64,000 nucleotides of DNA from Rhododendron vialii (Eukaryota; Streptophyta; Magnoliopsida; Ericales; Ericaceae), in assembly GCF_030253575.1 (NCBI RefSeq), contig NC_080560.1, forward strand, positions 39,975,001 through 40,039,000, given 5' to 3'. The position numbers were made by a program, and so were the translations under genes. Shown here in pieces: positions 1-11,500 of the stretch; position 1 is the first letter of the stretch, and the number at the start of each line of letters is the position of its first letter. The notes below the pieces were generated by a model. It was not told the DNA's origin, ran no database searches, and saw only the letters and a list, made by a program, of their open reading frames with translations.

Positions 1-399
1 GGTTTTGATTAGGATCTAATGTAGCGTTCATTGGACTAGCATTTCAATACATGTAAAGGTTGCCGTCATTTCCTTTCCAATTTCCCGAGTTTGAGGCAAT
101 TTACTTCCTTGCATGTGTTTGCAAATACCCTGGTAGAATATACTGACGCTAGTCATTGAGGTTTTTTTGATGCTGAGATTTCTTTCACTTTTCATTGTTA
201 CTAACTTATTATTATTTAGACCCCTTTGCTTTTTATGTATCTATTTTGCTCCATACCTCAAGAAGTCATCAATTAAGCCTTTGACCGAACTGCGGAGGGG
301 ATTAGTTAAGTTGGCGTGGACACCCCTGACCGTCTTTTCTGAAGAAGCCGTCAATTATGTAACCGATTGAGAAAGTTATGACCTCTGCTTCTTTTACAG

Positions 400-540
400 G
401 TTGATTGCTTTGTGAAGATATTTCCTGGGGCCAGACACGGGTGGACGGTGCGGTACAAGGATGAAGATACAGTGGCAGTGAAGCTTGCAGATGAAGCACA
501 TAAGGATATGGTGGACTGGTTTGTTAAGTATGTTCAGTAA
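400..540 (+). CDS. Dienelactone hydrolase family protein, last exon only (copy A)
   Basis: This is the terminal exon of a DLH-family alpha/beta hydrolase whose earlier exons lie left of the window. It follows a CAG acceptor at 397-399 and ends in TAA, giving 46 residues that contain the catalytic-His block HGWTVRY. It aligns along its whole length with the last exons of the complete copies at 12,396-12,536 and 36,800-36,940, with the same phase-0 start and length (141 nt). Differences include a Leu where the others have Cys, so it is the more diverged member of the trio. Bases 1-399 are its last intron; they resemble the last intron of the other two copies. The family hydrolyses ester or lactone bonds; the plant substrate is unknown. 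Confidence 0.85.
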   Translation, partial: VDCFVKIFPGARHGWTVRYKDEDTVAVKLADEAHKDMVDWFVKYVQ

Positions 541-1866
541 ATACATGCATATATCTATACACATCCATGTAGGTATATAATACATCGATATAGAAGTTTA
601 GTATGCCAGAATAATTTGATACTGTGGTAGCAATGTGTCGATTCCCATAGAGAGGAAAACTGTGTGACCCTGAGAGCTCCAATAGAGGAAATGCTACAGG
701 TAAGTTGGAGTTCTAGCTTGTCTTGGGGAATGGGTAGAGGAGAGATGAGAATCATATTTCAGAAAACAATAGCTTGATTATGTGAGCTGAGGCTGCAATG
801 ACAAAATTACAAAGTCCGTTGGGTACCCAGAAATTATACTTAACCCAAGCACATTTATGCAGTTTTGGGCCGGGAAAATCGTTGCAGTTGGATTGACACA
901 ATTTAGGATTCATCCGTCTCACAGGATACGATTTTAGCACCTTCTCCGGATGGACTTAGGAAGATTTTTTTCGGCTCCCTATTCGCGGTGACTCTAAGTG
1001 CAATGTTGGATCCAATTTTGAGATTATACATTGGCATTTTGTGTTATTTGGATATGATTTTCTATGGTTGTTGGATATTATGTTGCTCACTAGATCGTTG
1101 TTTGTTATGTTATTCTCCTCATATGCCATAGTTTGTATTTTCATTCTTGAAATTAATTCTACAAAACTTGTTTTGCCATCTCTTCAGCTTCAAATTTCTT
1201 TTGTTCAGGCAACTCAAAACGGGAGGCGAGGACTCTGGCTGCATCGGGGGAATCTCTCGTATTTGACCTCTATAGAATGGAATCTAGATTCCTATCTATT
1301 TGTAGCTCATCATTTTATTTGGTTAGTAGGCTATTTGTGCATGAAAACAATTGTATTTACAATCACATAAAATAAATACAATATACACTGTATATTGCAA
1401 TGAGATTTGTTTGAAACAAAGTCTGGATTCGACAATCACCACATTTTTTGATTTAGTCTCAAAGTATACTGACAATACAATACTATGAACGATAAATTAC
1501 AAAGCTAGGGATTACCTATAAGTAGAGGGTTTAGTTGGGCATGGAAAATGGGCAGAGAATGGAAACTTTGTGCCTTGAAGATTAATTTCATCTTTCCAGT
1601 CTTATGTTGGCTTCTTCTTGTGGCTTGAAGAAGACCCCTTTTTCTTAGGGGAGCTAGCTTTGTTTTTCGAGAAATGGGAAAACTTCATAGATATTAAATA
1701 AGATAGTCCAACAGATGAATAGATGAAGACTGCAATATATTATTAAAGAGGGCTAACAAAATATAGATTAAGGATAAAATTATGCTCAACAATGCGTACA
1801 TCATCAAGAATAAAAGAATCTAACTATTGGGGTCAGTTGTGGGAGAATTCCGGGTTATATATAAAT
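541..1866. other. 3' UTR and intergenic DNA downstream of DLH copy A
   Basis: Bases 541-720 resemble the sequence following the stop codons of the other two DLH genes (for example the cagaataatttgat block and the caatagaggaaatg block), so they are probably 3' UTR. The remainder is AT-rich. Short open frames here show no family resemblance and I see no gene. Confidence 0.5.
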
Positions 1867-2105
1867 AAGCAGATATAGAAATTTAATATGCTAGTAGTTA
1901 ATTTGATGTTGTGGTAGCAATGTGTCCATTCCCTTAGAGAGGTTGGCTTGTTCGTTTGGGTTACTCAAAATTCTTGCGTTTGATCCCTAATAAATTTTCT
2001 CTATCTATTTCTCTCAATTTATTACACTTTAAAATCCCCTTCAAAACCCAAACCGAACAAGCTTGAGAGTTGCAATAGAGGAAATGCTATGGTTAATTTG
2101 GAGTT
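1867..2105 (+). repeat. Second copy of the DLH 3' UTR, split by a MITE
   Basis: This stretch repeats the DLH copy A 3' UTR (about 585-720) in the same order: an agatatagaaatttaatatg-like start, a gtggtagcaatgtgt block, the cccttagagagg block and a gcaatagaggaaatgct block. The copy is interrupted at 1946-2062 by a small inverted-repeat element. It is a short local duplication without coding exons, perhaps the relic of another DLH copy. Confidence 0.6.
1946..2062. mobile_element. 117-bp MITE with GCTTGTTCG terminal inverted repeats
   Basis: The element starts GCTTGTTCGTTTGGGTT and ends AACCCAAACCGAACAAGC, which are inverted copies of each other with one base gap. It is flanked by TTG on both sides (1943-1945 and 2063-2065), a possible 3-bp target duplication. 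The homologous 3' UTR at about 640-700 lacks it. There is no coding capacity and the superfamily is uncertain. Confidence 0.65.
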
Positions 2106-3299
2106 GTTGTCGTGATGCACCCAAATGGACCGAATTGGTCCGAAGCAAATGGACAGGATCCGAGTCCGGATAAAAGAGGAGTGCTAAGGCCATCCACAGT
2201 GGTATAATAAAAAATGGATAACCAAAAGTTGATATATCAGCTTTTGATTATTCACTTAAGAGATTGTTAAGCTTAATAATATTGAGATTCACAATGGTCA
2301 CTTCTAGTTTATAACCAAAATAATGGGTCCACTATAATTTCACTTTCTCTCCCCCTGTTCTTCCTAGTGTTCTCTATCAAAACAACATGAAAACTTTTTT
2401 TTCCCTATTTCTGTAGCCTATCTAACCAAACTAATATCACAAATCCACCACTCTCTTAATCATCCAAAAAAAAAAAATCAAACGTATTCTTGAATTTAGA
2501 AAAGAATGCAAGGTTCTTCATATACTCAACCACGGGGGAGGAATGAAAATGGAGTAAAATAGAAACGGAAAAAAAGAACGAAATACCGTAATCCGGCGAC
2601 GATGGGTTGAATTGTAGATGATGAAGAGATATGAGCTTCACTTTTGGAGGAAAAAAAAGAGAAACAATTTGTAGATGAAGTGAAGAAGATATAGAACAAG
2701 AGAAGCAGAGAAGAAGAAAATACTAGTTGAAACACATGTGTAAACAAAATTTGGAACTAGTTAACTTATGTAGTACAGGATCCACAAAATTTGATTCTTG
2801 AAAAATGTTAGTTTTGTTTATTCAAAATCCAAAATTTAATTATTTCTAAAGATGTTAAGTTTAATTATACTATTATAAATAATTTTTTATATTAATATTA
2901 TTAACTTTAAAAACAATTAACTTTTAATTATACTATTCCAGAATTCCAGAAGTAAATATGGAGTAGCAGTTCTAGTTGCAGGTGGATTGGCTGGCAAATT
3001 TAGGTCAAAGTATTCCGGCACCTGAGTATATTCGGAGGCCAACTGGTCAAAGATTGTGATTGACAAAACATTACTTAATAGGAAAATTCTAAAATCAGCC
3101 CAATAGATTGACAATAATAAGTGTGTGAATGTGTATTAAAGAGTGCAAAAAATAAACAGAATTATGTGTTTTCTTTGTTTTTTAGTGTACTTATCGTCAG
3201 CCCACTCGGCTGACAATAGCAAGACCGTACTTAATATTTTAGAAGAGAAATATCTAGGTTGCTGAGCATTATTGGAGTATTTATTTAGAAGAGAAATAT
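2106..3299. other. AT-rich intergenic DNA with transposon-like fragments
   Basis: No gene is visible. About 2,190-2,350 begins with a ggccatccacagtgg motif of the kind seen at plant MITE ends, but I could not find the matching inverted end. The rest is A/T-rich with purine-rich runs. Confidence 0.4.
3075..3225 (-). repeat. Short repeat with GGGCTGAC termini, copy 1
   Basis: The reverse complement of this stretch matches about 6,065-6,215: a GGGCTGACGATAAG start, an aaacaaag run, a ctttaatacacattcacaca block, and a gggctgattttagaattttcc end. The two copies lie in opposite orientation, which fits a short non-autonomous transposon family. Borders are approximate. Confidence 0.55.
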
Positions 3300-4219
3300 A
3301 TAGATAAAAATAAATATCTAGGTTGCTGAGCATTGTTGGATTATTACTTATTTTTTTCGAAGTTTGACTAGCTATTGCTACTTTTGATAAAAAAAAGAAA
3401 AGAAAAGAAAAGAAAAGAAAAAGACTAGCTATTGCTAGTTGTTGTTGTACATGTTCCAATAGCATGTACGAGAGATTAGGTCAAATTAACATTTAGCTAT
3501 TTTACTTAGTCAAATGCGAAAAATTATGTTCTCCAACAGCCTCAATAGAGGATAGCTAAAATAGTGTTTGCTACAGTACCTCTCCATATATACCCATTTA
3601 CCATTTACCGGACATTGCTTTTTCTTTTTATTTATTTATTACTCTTTCTCTCTCTCCCTCCCCATATTAAAGGAAACAAAACATAAGAAGGAGAAAATGT
3701 TAGAAAGCGAAACAATACATTGAAGTGCCCTAAAATTCGAAATTTTTGGCCCTGGTTCTATGAAGGATCACTCGAGTGATATCATATCAAACGATATCAC
3801 AAAAATACAACATCTATTCGTCAACTAAGACTGAGAATTCAGTAATACTTGTTGTTTGCGACCATTTGGGCTAACGAGGAGCCAGGATTTGGTTCGAGGG
3901 CAGCTTCGTTCTCTTGGATTTAGCTTAAACTTAACTTAAATCTGAAAATTATTCTTATTTGAATTTTTTTTTCGCATTTTCTAGTTTTGCGTTAAACTTT
4001 TGTGGGTTATTGATTCGTCTCGATAAGAGGAATAAGAAAAGTAATTTTTTTTTACTTTTATCCAAGTATTTTAAAAAATAACTACCTGTTAACATAAATT
4101 TTATATTAAAAAATTATTATTTCTCAAAATATACTTGAATAAAAGTGCTATAATATTTTACTTTACTGATATCTCTCGTCGAGATGGGCCATAATTTTAT
4201 TTTGACGATAACAAGGGAG

Positions 4220-4623
4220 TAAGGGTCATCATCGGGCCGGGCCAATTAGGCTTTTTCTTTTTGGCGGGCCGGGCTACCTACCATAAATTGAAGCCCAAGC
4301 CCGGCCGGCGGGCCAACGGGCGGGCTTAAATTTCCTTGGGTAAAATTAAATCAAGGGAAAAAAAAAGGATTTTGTGGGATTTTGGGCTAATAGGCAGGCC
4401 CGTTGGCGGGCTTTTGGGCGGGTACCACGGGCGGGCTACTGGGCGGGCTCACGGGCCGGGCCTACGGGCGGGCCGAGTAAAAATTCATAGGCCTGAGCCC
4501 GCCCATTACAAACTACGGGCCGGGCTAGCCCGCCCGTTTTACGGGTTCGGACCGGGTAAAAGCCCGGCGGGCTCGGGCGGGCCCGGACCAGGTCGCGGGC
4601 TTCGGGCTAAATGATGACCCTTA
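4220..4623. mobile_element. 404-bp hAT-type MITE, GC-rich
   Basis: The ends are TAAGGGTCATCATCGGGCC and GGCTAAATGATGACCCTTA, with inverted TAAGGGTCATCAT at both termini. It is flanked by 8-bp direct repeats (caagggag at 4212-4219, cgagggag at 4624-4631, one mismatch), diagnostic of hAT transposition. The unit 2 counterpart near 26,875 reads straight through without it. The interior is made of repeated ggcgggcc/gggccggg motifs, which produce a 92-codon open frame at 4336-4614 of Gly/Arg/Pro composition that I regard as non-genic. Confidence 0.85.
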
Positions 4624-5289
4624 CGAGGGAGGATCAAATGTGCTACCAAATCAATTTAAAAAATCTCCATGCTGCAACACGTAGTACGTAAAACGCCCCA
4701 ATAGCTATGCCCACGTGGCTGCTAACGTGCGGACTGGCGGAATAAAATATCTTTCATAAAAAGATTTCAGGACATAATGCGACAACGAAAACCGATACGG
4801 CATCATCATTATAAAAACTCAACCGGTGCAGGGTTATGCGTTCTCTTGAACTTAACTTAATTTAAGTTTATGAATTTTATTTTTATTTAAATTTTTTTTG
4901 TATTTATTAATTTTGTGTCAAATTTTATAGATTATTGATTCTTCTAGACGAGAAAAATTAGAAAAGTATTTTTTTTATTTTTATCTAAATATTTTGAGAA
5001 ATAATTACTTTTTTACTTTTTACCTCAATTATTTTGACGCAAAACTAACAAATGAAACTTTCAGATTTAAGTTAAAATCAAGAGAACACAGATATGGAGA
5101 ATTGTTTCGTATTTTCATTGTTACTAGAATTTAAGTATTTTTAATGTTCTATTTTTCCTTGAGTAAAATGAACCAAGCTTGATTCTTTAAGGACATGACT
5201 CATTTAAAAAAACAGAGACGCACTCGAGTATTAAAAACAAAGTTTGGTTCGGCTCGGTCCGACTCGTTTGCGACCATACAAAGAGGGAG

Positions 5290-6344
5290 CAAAGTTATGA
5301 ATACTATTCCGTACCGGCCAGTACATATCGGTTTGAGAGGAAAACGGTACTATAACCCTCTAATACCATTTCGGCTCCAATACCGGGCCTTACCGAAAAT
5401 ACCGGCCGAGAAGACGTTATCGGAAAATTCGTCTGGTATTTTGCTAAGCTCGGCCAGAGAGAGAGAGACAGCCAAAAAAACAAAAATCAGATTTGAAAAT
5501 GTTCAGCTACTTTTGAAAATGACGACGCCGGCAACGACTATTGCTGGAGACTGATGGAAGGTGCCCTAAAATATTATTTTAAAATTTATGGATATTTTTC
5601 TGTATTTTTTGTTGGACCCGAAATGAGTCTCATAAAAAATGTAGTGGATGGTGTAGTGAAAGTGTGTAGTGTATGTAGCATTCCTGGATGATTTTTCACG
5701 GGGACAATTGAAAAAGTGTTTTACATTCAATGAACAGCTTGAATCATTTGTATGAGAACTGTGATGGGCCCCAAAAAAAATCTATGGACAATCTGTGCAT
5801 ATAATGTCTGTGTGGACAGATTTTCTGATTTTTTTTATCCTGTGTGTCAACTTGTGTCATTTAATATGTTAGTTCAACCGTCCAACAAATAATGCCAGGA
5901 ATTGCTAGTTTATTGACTTTTATCCATCAAACTTGTCCTTTTCTTAGTGGGACTGCCACACCTGATTTTATAGGCTCTAATTATTGATGTTTTTTGCCTT
6001 TCCACTCGGAACAGCTGGAATCACGTTTACAATTACAAATGTTCTTTATTTTTTGCAATCTAAATAATAGAACGGCAGTCCATGGGGCTGACGATAAGCA
6101 CACTAGAAGACAAAGAAAAAAAAATATTTTTGTGTTCTTTTTATACCCTTTAATACACATTCACACATTCACTATTGTCAGCCCATTAAGCTAATTTTAG
6201 AATTTTCCTGAATAATATTTTACTTTTTGACATTTAATTATTTGACGAAAAATTTAAAACGGTATCCGATATCTCACCAATACTAATATGTACCACACCA
6301 ATAACAAAATTAGTACCATATCCAAAGCGGTATTCAGAATCTTG
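5290..6344. mobile_element. 1,055-bp hAT-like non-autonomous element
   Basis: Present in unit 1 and absent from unit 2, where the site reads acaaggagggaggaccag near 29,163. It is flanked by 8-bp repeats (agagggag 5282-5289 and ggagggag 6345-6352). The ends CAAAGTTATGAATAC and (inverted) CAAGATTCTGAATAC are imperfect terminal inverted repeats with the CA-start typical of hAT elements. I see no transposase. Nested inside is a copy of the GGGCTGAC repeat (about 6,065-6,215). Confidence 0.75.
6065..6215 (+). repeat. Short repeat with GGGCTGAC termini, copy 2 (nested)
   Basis: Matches the reverse complement of about 3,075-3,225. GGGCTGACGATAAG at 6085 and TTGTCAGCCC ending at 6184 form an inverted pair around a 100-bp core. 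It lies within the hAT-like element 5290-6344, so it either inserted into that element or was carried by it. Confidence 0.55.
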
Positions 6345-6417
6345 GGAGGGAGGACCAGAAGAGTTCCCAAATCAATTGAAAAAAGAATCTAGTTCGAGAC
6401 GTATTCAATTACGTCAG

Positions 6418-6550
6418 CAACTCTCTCTCTCTTTCTCTCTCTCTCTCTCTTATATATACGTGTGTAACGTGTCATTGGGCCTTCGGTTATGGACATAAAA
6501 CTCCAGAATCCAGATACCACTGAATTCAAATCTACTACTGTACTCAAGTG
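6418..6550 (+). promoter_or_regulatory. Core promoter and 5' UTR of DLH copy B
   Basis: A TC-rich tract (about 6,420-6,450) is followed by TATATATA at 6451-6458 and then about 90 bp of leader before the ATG. The corresponding stretch of copy C lacks the TATATATA segment and keeps only a CTATAAA directly after its TC tract. Assignment as promoter is inferred from position and motif. Confidence 0.5.
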
Positions 6551-8476
6551 ATGTCAGGTCCTCAGTGCTGCGAAAACCCACCAGCTCTCGACTCAAGCTG
6601 TGGCGGCGTAGGGCATGAGGAGGAAATTGGAGGCCTCAAGTGCTATGTAACTGGGCCCCCTCACTCCAAGCTTGCTGTGCTTCTGCTCTCCGACATTTTT
6701 GGTACTCGCCCAACTCCGGCCTCATGTTTTGTGTTTGTTAATTCAATCATTCTACCTCTACACTCAAACATACGCTCATTTACACATTTTTACTCATTCA
6801 TTTACACATCTTCACTCATAATAGAGGTGGAGTCCGCACACATCCAGTATGTGTGGGCCCCACTTCTGTTATGAATGAGAGTGTATAAATAGATGTGTAT
6901 TTGAATGTAGAGTTAGAATTTTTGTTGTTAAATATCCTCTTCAATTTGCGATCTGGGTAGTATTTCTTTTCTTCCATGCTTTAGCTTCCTCCTCCTTAAA
7001 CAAAGCATCATTTCTCTGAATTCGTATTCCATTATTTTCTTCCATGCTAAGCTTCCGACTTTTTGGTACTTACCCAACTCGTATTTTGGCGCGGTCTTTT
7101 CTCTCTCTCTCTCTCTAAATTCTCATAAGATATCGCTCAAATTTTTATCCGTTCGTCTCGATCGATGAAAATAATAGAAAAAGTATAACAGACACCACGA
7201 GTAACAGACCAGGAGGGAGCGTGACTTAGACAAAGATTCAGTCTTTTCCACATAGAGTGACTTTGGTCTTTTTTTGTCGTGAGAAAATCATGTTTAGAGC
7301 ATCTCCAATCCATCCAAAATAGAGGATGGATGTAACACATTGAGGAAAAATTTTGTAATTTATTCCATTTTTTCTTCACTTTTTGTACTTTTTGGGAGAA
7401 TCTTTGAGGGACCTATCGTCCTTTTTAGAGTTTTGAAGGAATTTTGTATTCCAAATTTACTTTTGATCCTCCATTTTTAGAGGACCAAATTTACTTTTAG
7501 AGGACCAAACTCTAAAAAGGACGGTGGGTCCCTCAAAAATTCTCTCAAAAATTACAAAAAGTGAAGAAAAAAGAGAATAAATTATAAAATCTCCCCTCAA
7601 TGTGTCATATCCATCCTCTATTTTGGAGAAATAGAGGTGGATTGAAGATGCTCTTAGAAAAACATGTTTAAAGTACCAATCAATCACAAATGTCTCGTAA
7701 ACAAAAAAAAAAAATATCACAGCCATCCATATAAAAGTGTTTTGGATGATACGGATTTTAATGAAATTTTTTTCGACTTTTCTTGGGAAAAGTTTATATT
7801 CTTTGTTCTCTTTGCAACTTAGAAAGAATTTTTCAAAAGATTCCTCCTACTTTCAACATTTCTCCCTCTATCTCTATCCATTTATTACCCGTACTATTTT
7901 TCAAAAAAAATTTCAAATTCCAATCTAAGCAAAGCAATTACTCTTTCCTAAAAAAAGTTTCATTAACATTCTAACCGTCCAAATGGTCACGATTGAGTGC
8001 TATAAACACTTGTTTATAGCACCTCCGTATGCAAGATTTTCTCATAACAAAAAAAGACGCAAGAAAGTCACTCTATGTGGAAAAGACTGAATCTTTGTCT
8101 AAGTCACACTCCCTCGTACGAGGGAATCTTTCACTCGCTATCTTCAACCGATTACCCACTAACTAGTAATTGTGTTACTCCGTATGAGATGAGTATGCTA
8201 CAGTGTGAGGAGGAACACCACACTCTACTGCAGCTATTCCTGTGATATCCTTGACAGACACCACAAATATCTCTTTCCTTAGTCTCACCTACTGCCCCGA
8301 AAGGGATTGCCTAATTTGTACGTTTATACATCGGTAGCCCTGTCTCGAGTCCGCTTTGTCCACCGATTGGGATTGTGTGGGTACTGTTATTGTTATTGTT
8401 GTGTTTTTCCGTGATATCAATCTGTTATACTCATTCCTGAATTGTTTTTGACCTCTATTTTTTTTTTTGTAAATTT

Positions 8477-8530
<54 letters not shown>

Positions 8531-11500
8531 AATGATGATTCGTAGCCATCGTACTTATCGTTATACTTGAACTGAAGACGTTAAGCAATTGAACTACTGG
8601 GTTGCACGTACAATTATTAGGAGTAATATGTCTGTCCTTTGAACTGTTAATACTTATGTGTGTTTTTTCGTTCATGTCTCCTATGGGTGGTCATCTTTGT
8701 CTGTCATCAAAATCACTATGATTGCACTAGTTTGACTGTTATGTCTAATTCATGGTACCGTGGTGACGTTATTCTGCAGGATATGAAGCTCCGAAATTGA
8801 GGTACTTTTAATTCTGTGCAGCCACTCAAAGCATATGTTACAAGCTACACTTAATCTGAATGTTTTTCTCTTGTTTACAAGCAAACCGATTTAGTCATTG
8901 TTCTGCCTTTTATTAGCTTCAATATGGGTTGATTATCTTATCTTGCTTCTTAGTTCCGTTTGCTCATCCAAAGGGATTGTTGCTTGTTCACTTTTAATTT
9001 TCTGTCATCTTGTTGTTTGCTTATCTCGGGAGGTCATGGCATTACTTTTGTCAAAAAAATTGATAGTTTTTTAGAACCTCATAATACATGTGCTTTGTAT
9101 CATTCATCATTCTCCTTCTGTGCCACTATTTGTTACAAGTTCTTTAGTACTACCAGGAGTAAGTTTTAGACTTGCAACTTTTGTGCTAAACATCCTTATT
9201 AGTTGGAGACATTAAATTGGATAATTCCTTTTTATTTCAGTTAATCTTTCAAACATCAAAAAAAACTCTCTTCCAAGTTTGAAAGATTGAGCTCATGAGT
9301 CTCTAGTTGTGTGGGATAATATGATGAGACCACTTCTGGCTCCTCCGATCATTTTGGGAGCTTAACTTTGGATGTTTGAAATATTTAGCACTATTTGTTC
9401 TGAAGGGTTGTCGACATATAGCGTATTCTACGTGCAATTCGTGGTAGAGGCTCGCTAAGGGGAAGAAAACTGATTTAAGAGAGAGATACTTGGTTGGAGA
9501 TATATCTCTGGGCTTAGGAGCTCAAGAGAGGGGAAAAAATTAAAGAACTCGAGGTATAGATTTGGAGCAATAGTCTGTATGATTCAAAGGCGTGCATCAG
9601 CTTGGCCTAATGATGAATTATGCGTCTAGTGGTAGTTGAAGGTTCTCATTGCACACACCTCCCGAACTGAGGAGGACTGGCAAGTTGATAGTCTTTGAAA
9701 ATAAATCACTAGCCATTACCATCAAGCAAAAGATTCTAGACATTCCAGCTTTGACGGCGCTATATGCTTCCGAAGTACTTATGGTGGATATTTTGTATCT
9801 GATGGTGGGATCCTCAGTAATGGGGGCACCGAGCCGACATTGGCGGTTGCATATCCCTTACTGGCCCTTTGGATCAAGGACTATGGTTCCTCAAGATCTT
9901 GCCATGTTTGGTGAGAAATTGCGAGAGATGGACCTTGTATGTATGTACTCTTTTCATTTCTCACCTCGTCTATCCATCCAAACAACTGAACAAGTTATAG
10001 TATGCTAGAGGATTTTCGTTTCTAATGATGGCATTGAGCTGACATAGGCTGTTGTATGTCCCTTTGAGTTGGTATAAAGACTTTTTGGTCCATCAAGGTT
10101 ACACTTTATTGCCCTCACACTCTTTGCACAAGGGATATGGCAGTTCAGATTGATACACTGACACAGTATTGTTTTGGTGTTGTATACGGATCACTATTTA
10201 GTTGTGGTGTCATTAGAATTGTGTGGATAGGATTTTTACATGCCACTGCTTATATATCTTGAAATTCATGTCACAACCTTCCAAATCTACAGGAAACTTG
10301 CTGACAAAGTTTCAGCTTCTGGTTTCTATGTGGTCGTTCCTGACTTCTTTTATGGAGATCCTTATGCGCCTGAAAATGCTGAGAGGCCTTTGCCTGTTTG
10401 GTTAAAAGATCACGGACCGGTTAGTCGTAATTTTAATCATATTATATACTGGTAAACTGCTGTTGACTTCAATCTAGAATCAGAATTGTCATATGGAATT
10501 ACATTTCTCTGTTGCTGTGTCCATGGACCATGGTATACATTTTTCCTTTTCTCTTGTTTGAAATAACATATATACTTCCGATGAGAACATTTGGGTGATT
10601 CAGCTGTCCCAATCATTTATTTCATAGCTGGAAACGATGTATGTTTCTCTAAGAGATCTTGTATTCTTCTTTTCCTTTCTAAATACAGTCATATTCTGGA
10701 AGCCTGCTTTCAAGTTTTGCAAGAATGATGGCGCGTTGAATCTGTTTATTGAAAAGGAGTGTTATACCACTAGTTGCTGAAAATAGAATTATTTTCTCAT
10801 AGGATAAAGGTTTTGAAGATGCAAAACCAGTAATTCAAGCTCTAAAAAGTAAAGGCATATCCAGCATCGGAGCTGCAGGCTTTTGCTGGGGAGGTGAGAT
10901 GGTTTCTAGGGAAATTTTACTATGTTTTTCGTTTTTGCAATCAATGCATATATCACAAACGTATTTTGCCAATATATTTGTCACTCGTTTGCACTGTGGC
11001 TTTGCTTCAACTGTAATTCTGTGGACATTTTTCAGCCAAGCTTGTTGTGGAACTAGGAAAGTACGCTTATATTCAAGCTGCAGTGCTATTACATCCATCA
11101 TTTGTTTCTTTGGAGGATGTCCAGGGTATGTATCCCATAACCCTTCACAAATATAATCCTTGTGTCTTTTTGTTGGTTAAGGATAGAGTGCACTTCAAAT
11201 AAGCGATTTTATCATGAGGTGGAAGTCAATTCCTTCCTGAAAACCTCCCAACATTTGGAGTTTTTTTGTGCTGATTTGAAGAATATTAACAGTGGGCATT
11301 ATTTTCAGCGGTTAAGGTTCCTATTTCAATATTGGGAGCAGAGGTTGACATAATGTCTCCACCGGAACTCGTGAGGAAGTTTGAGGAGGCCTTAAATGCC
11401 AAACCTGAGGTAGGCAATCGCAAATTATTTCCTCTTCTGATTTTCATTTCTAATTGTGGTTTCATCAGAATTTCATCTTCTTCTTTTTTTCTTGATTTGC

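Noticed and set aside
2190..2350. MITE beginning ggccatccacagtgg
   Set aside because: Only one terminus could be seen; no inverted partner or target duplication found.
4336..4614. 92-codon Gly/Arg/Pro-rich open frame
   Set aside because: Lies wholly inside the GC-rich hAT MITE and consists of repeated gggcgggcc motifs.
8289..8675. 128-codon minus-strand frame
   Set aside because: Crosses the (TA)n microsatellite (Tyr-Ile repeats) inside a DLH intron; not shared by unit 2.
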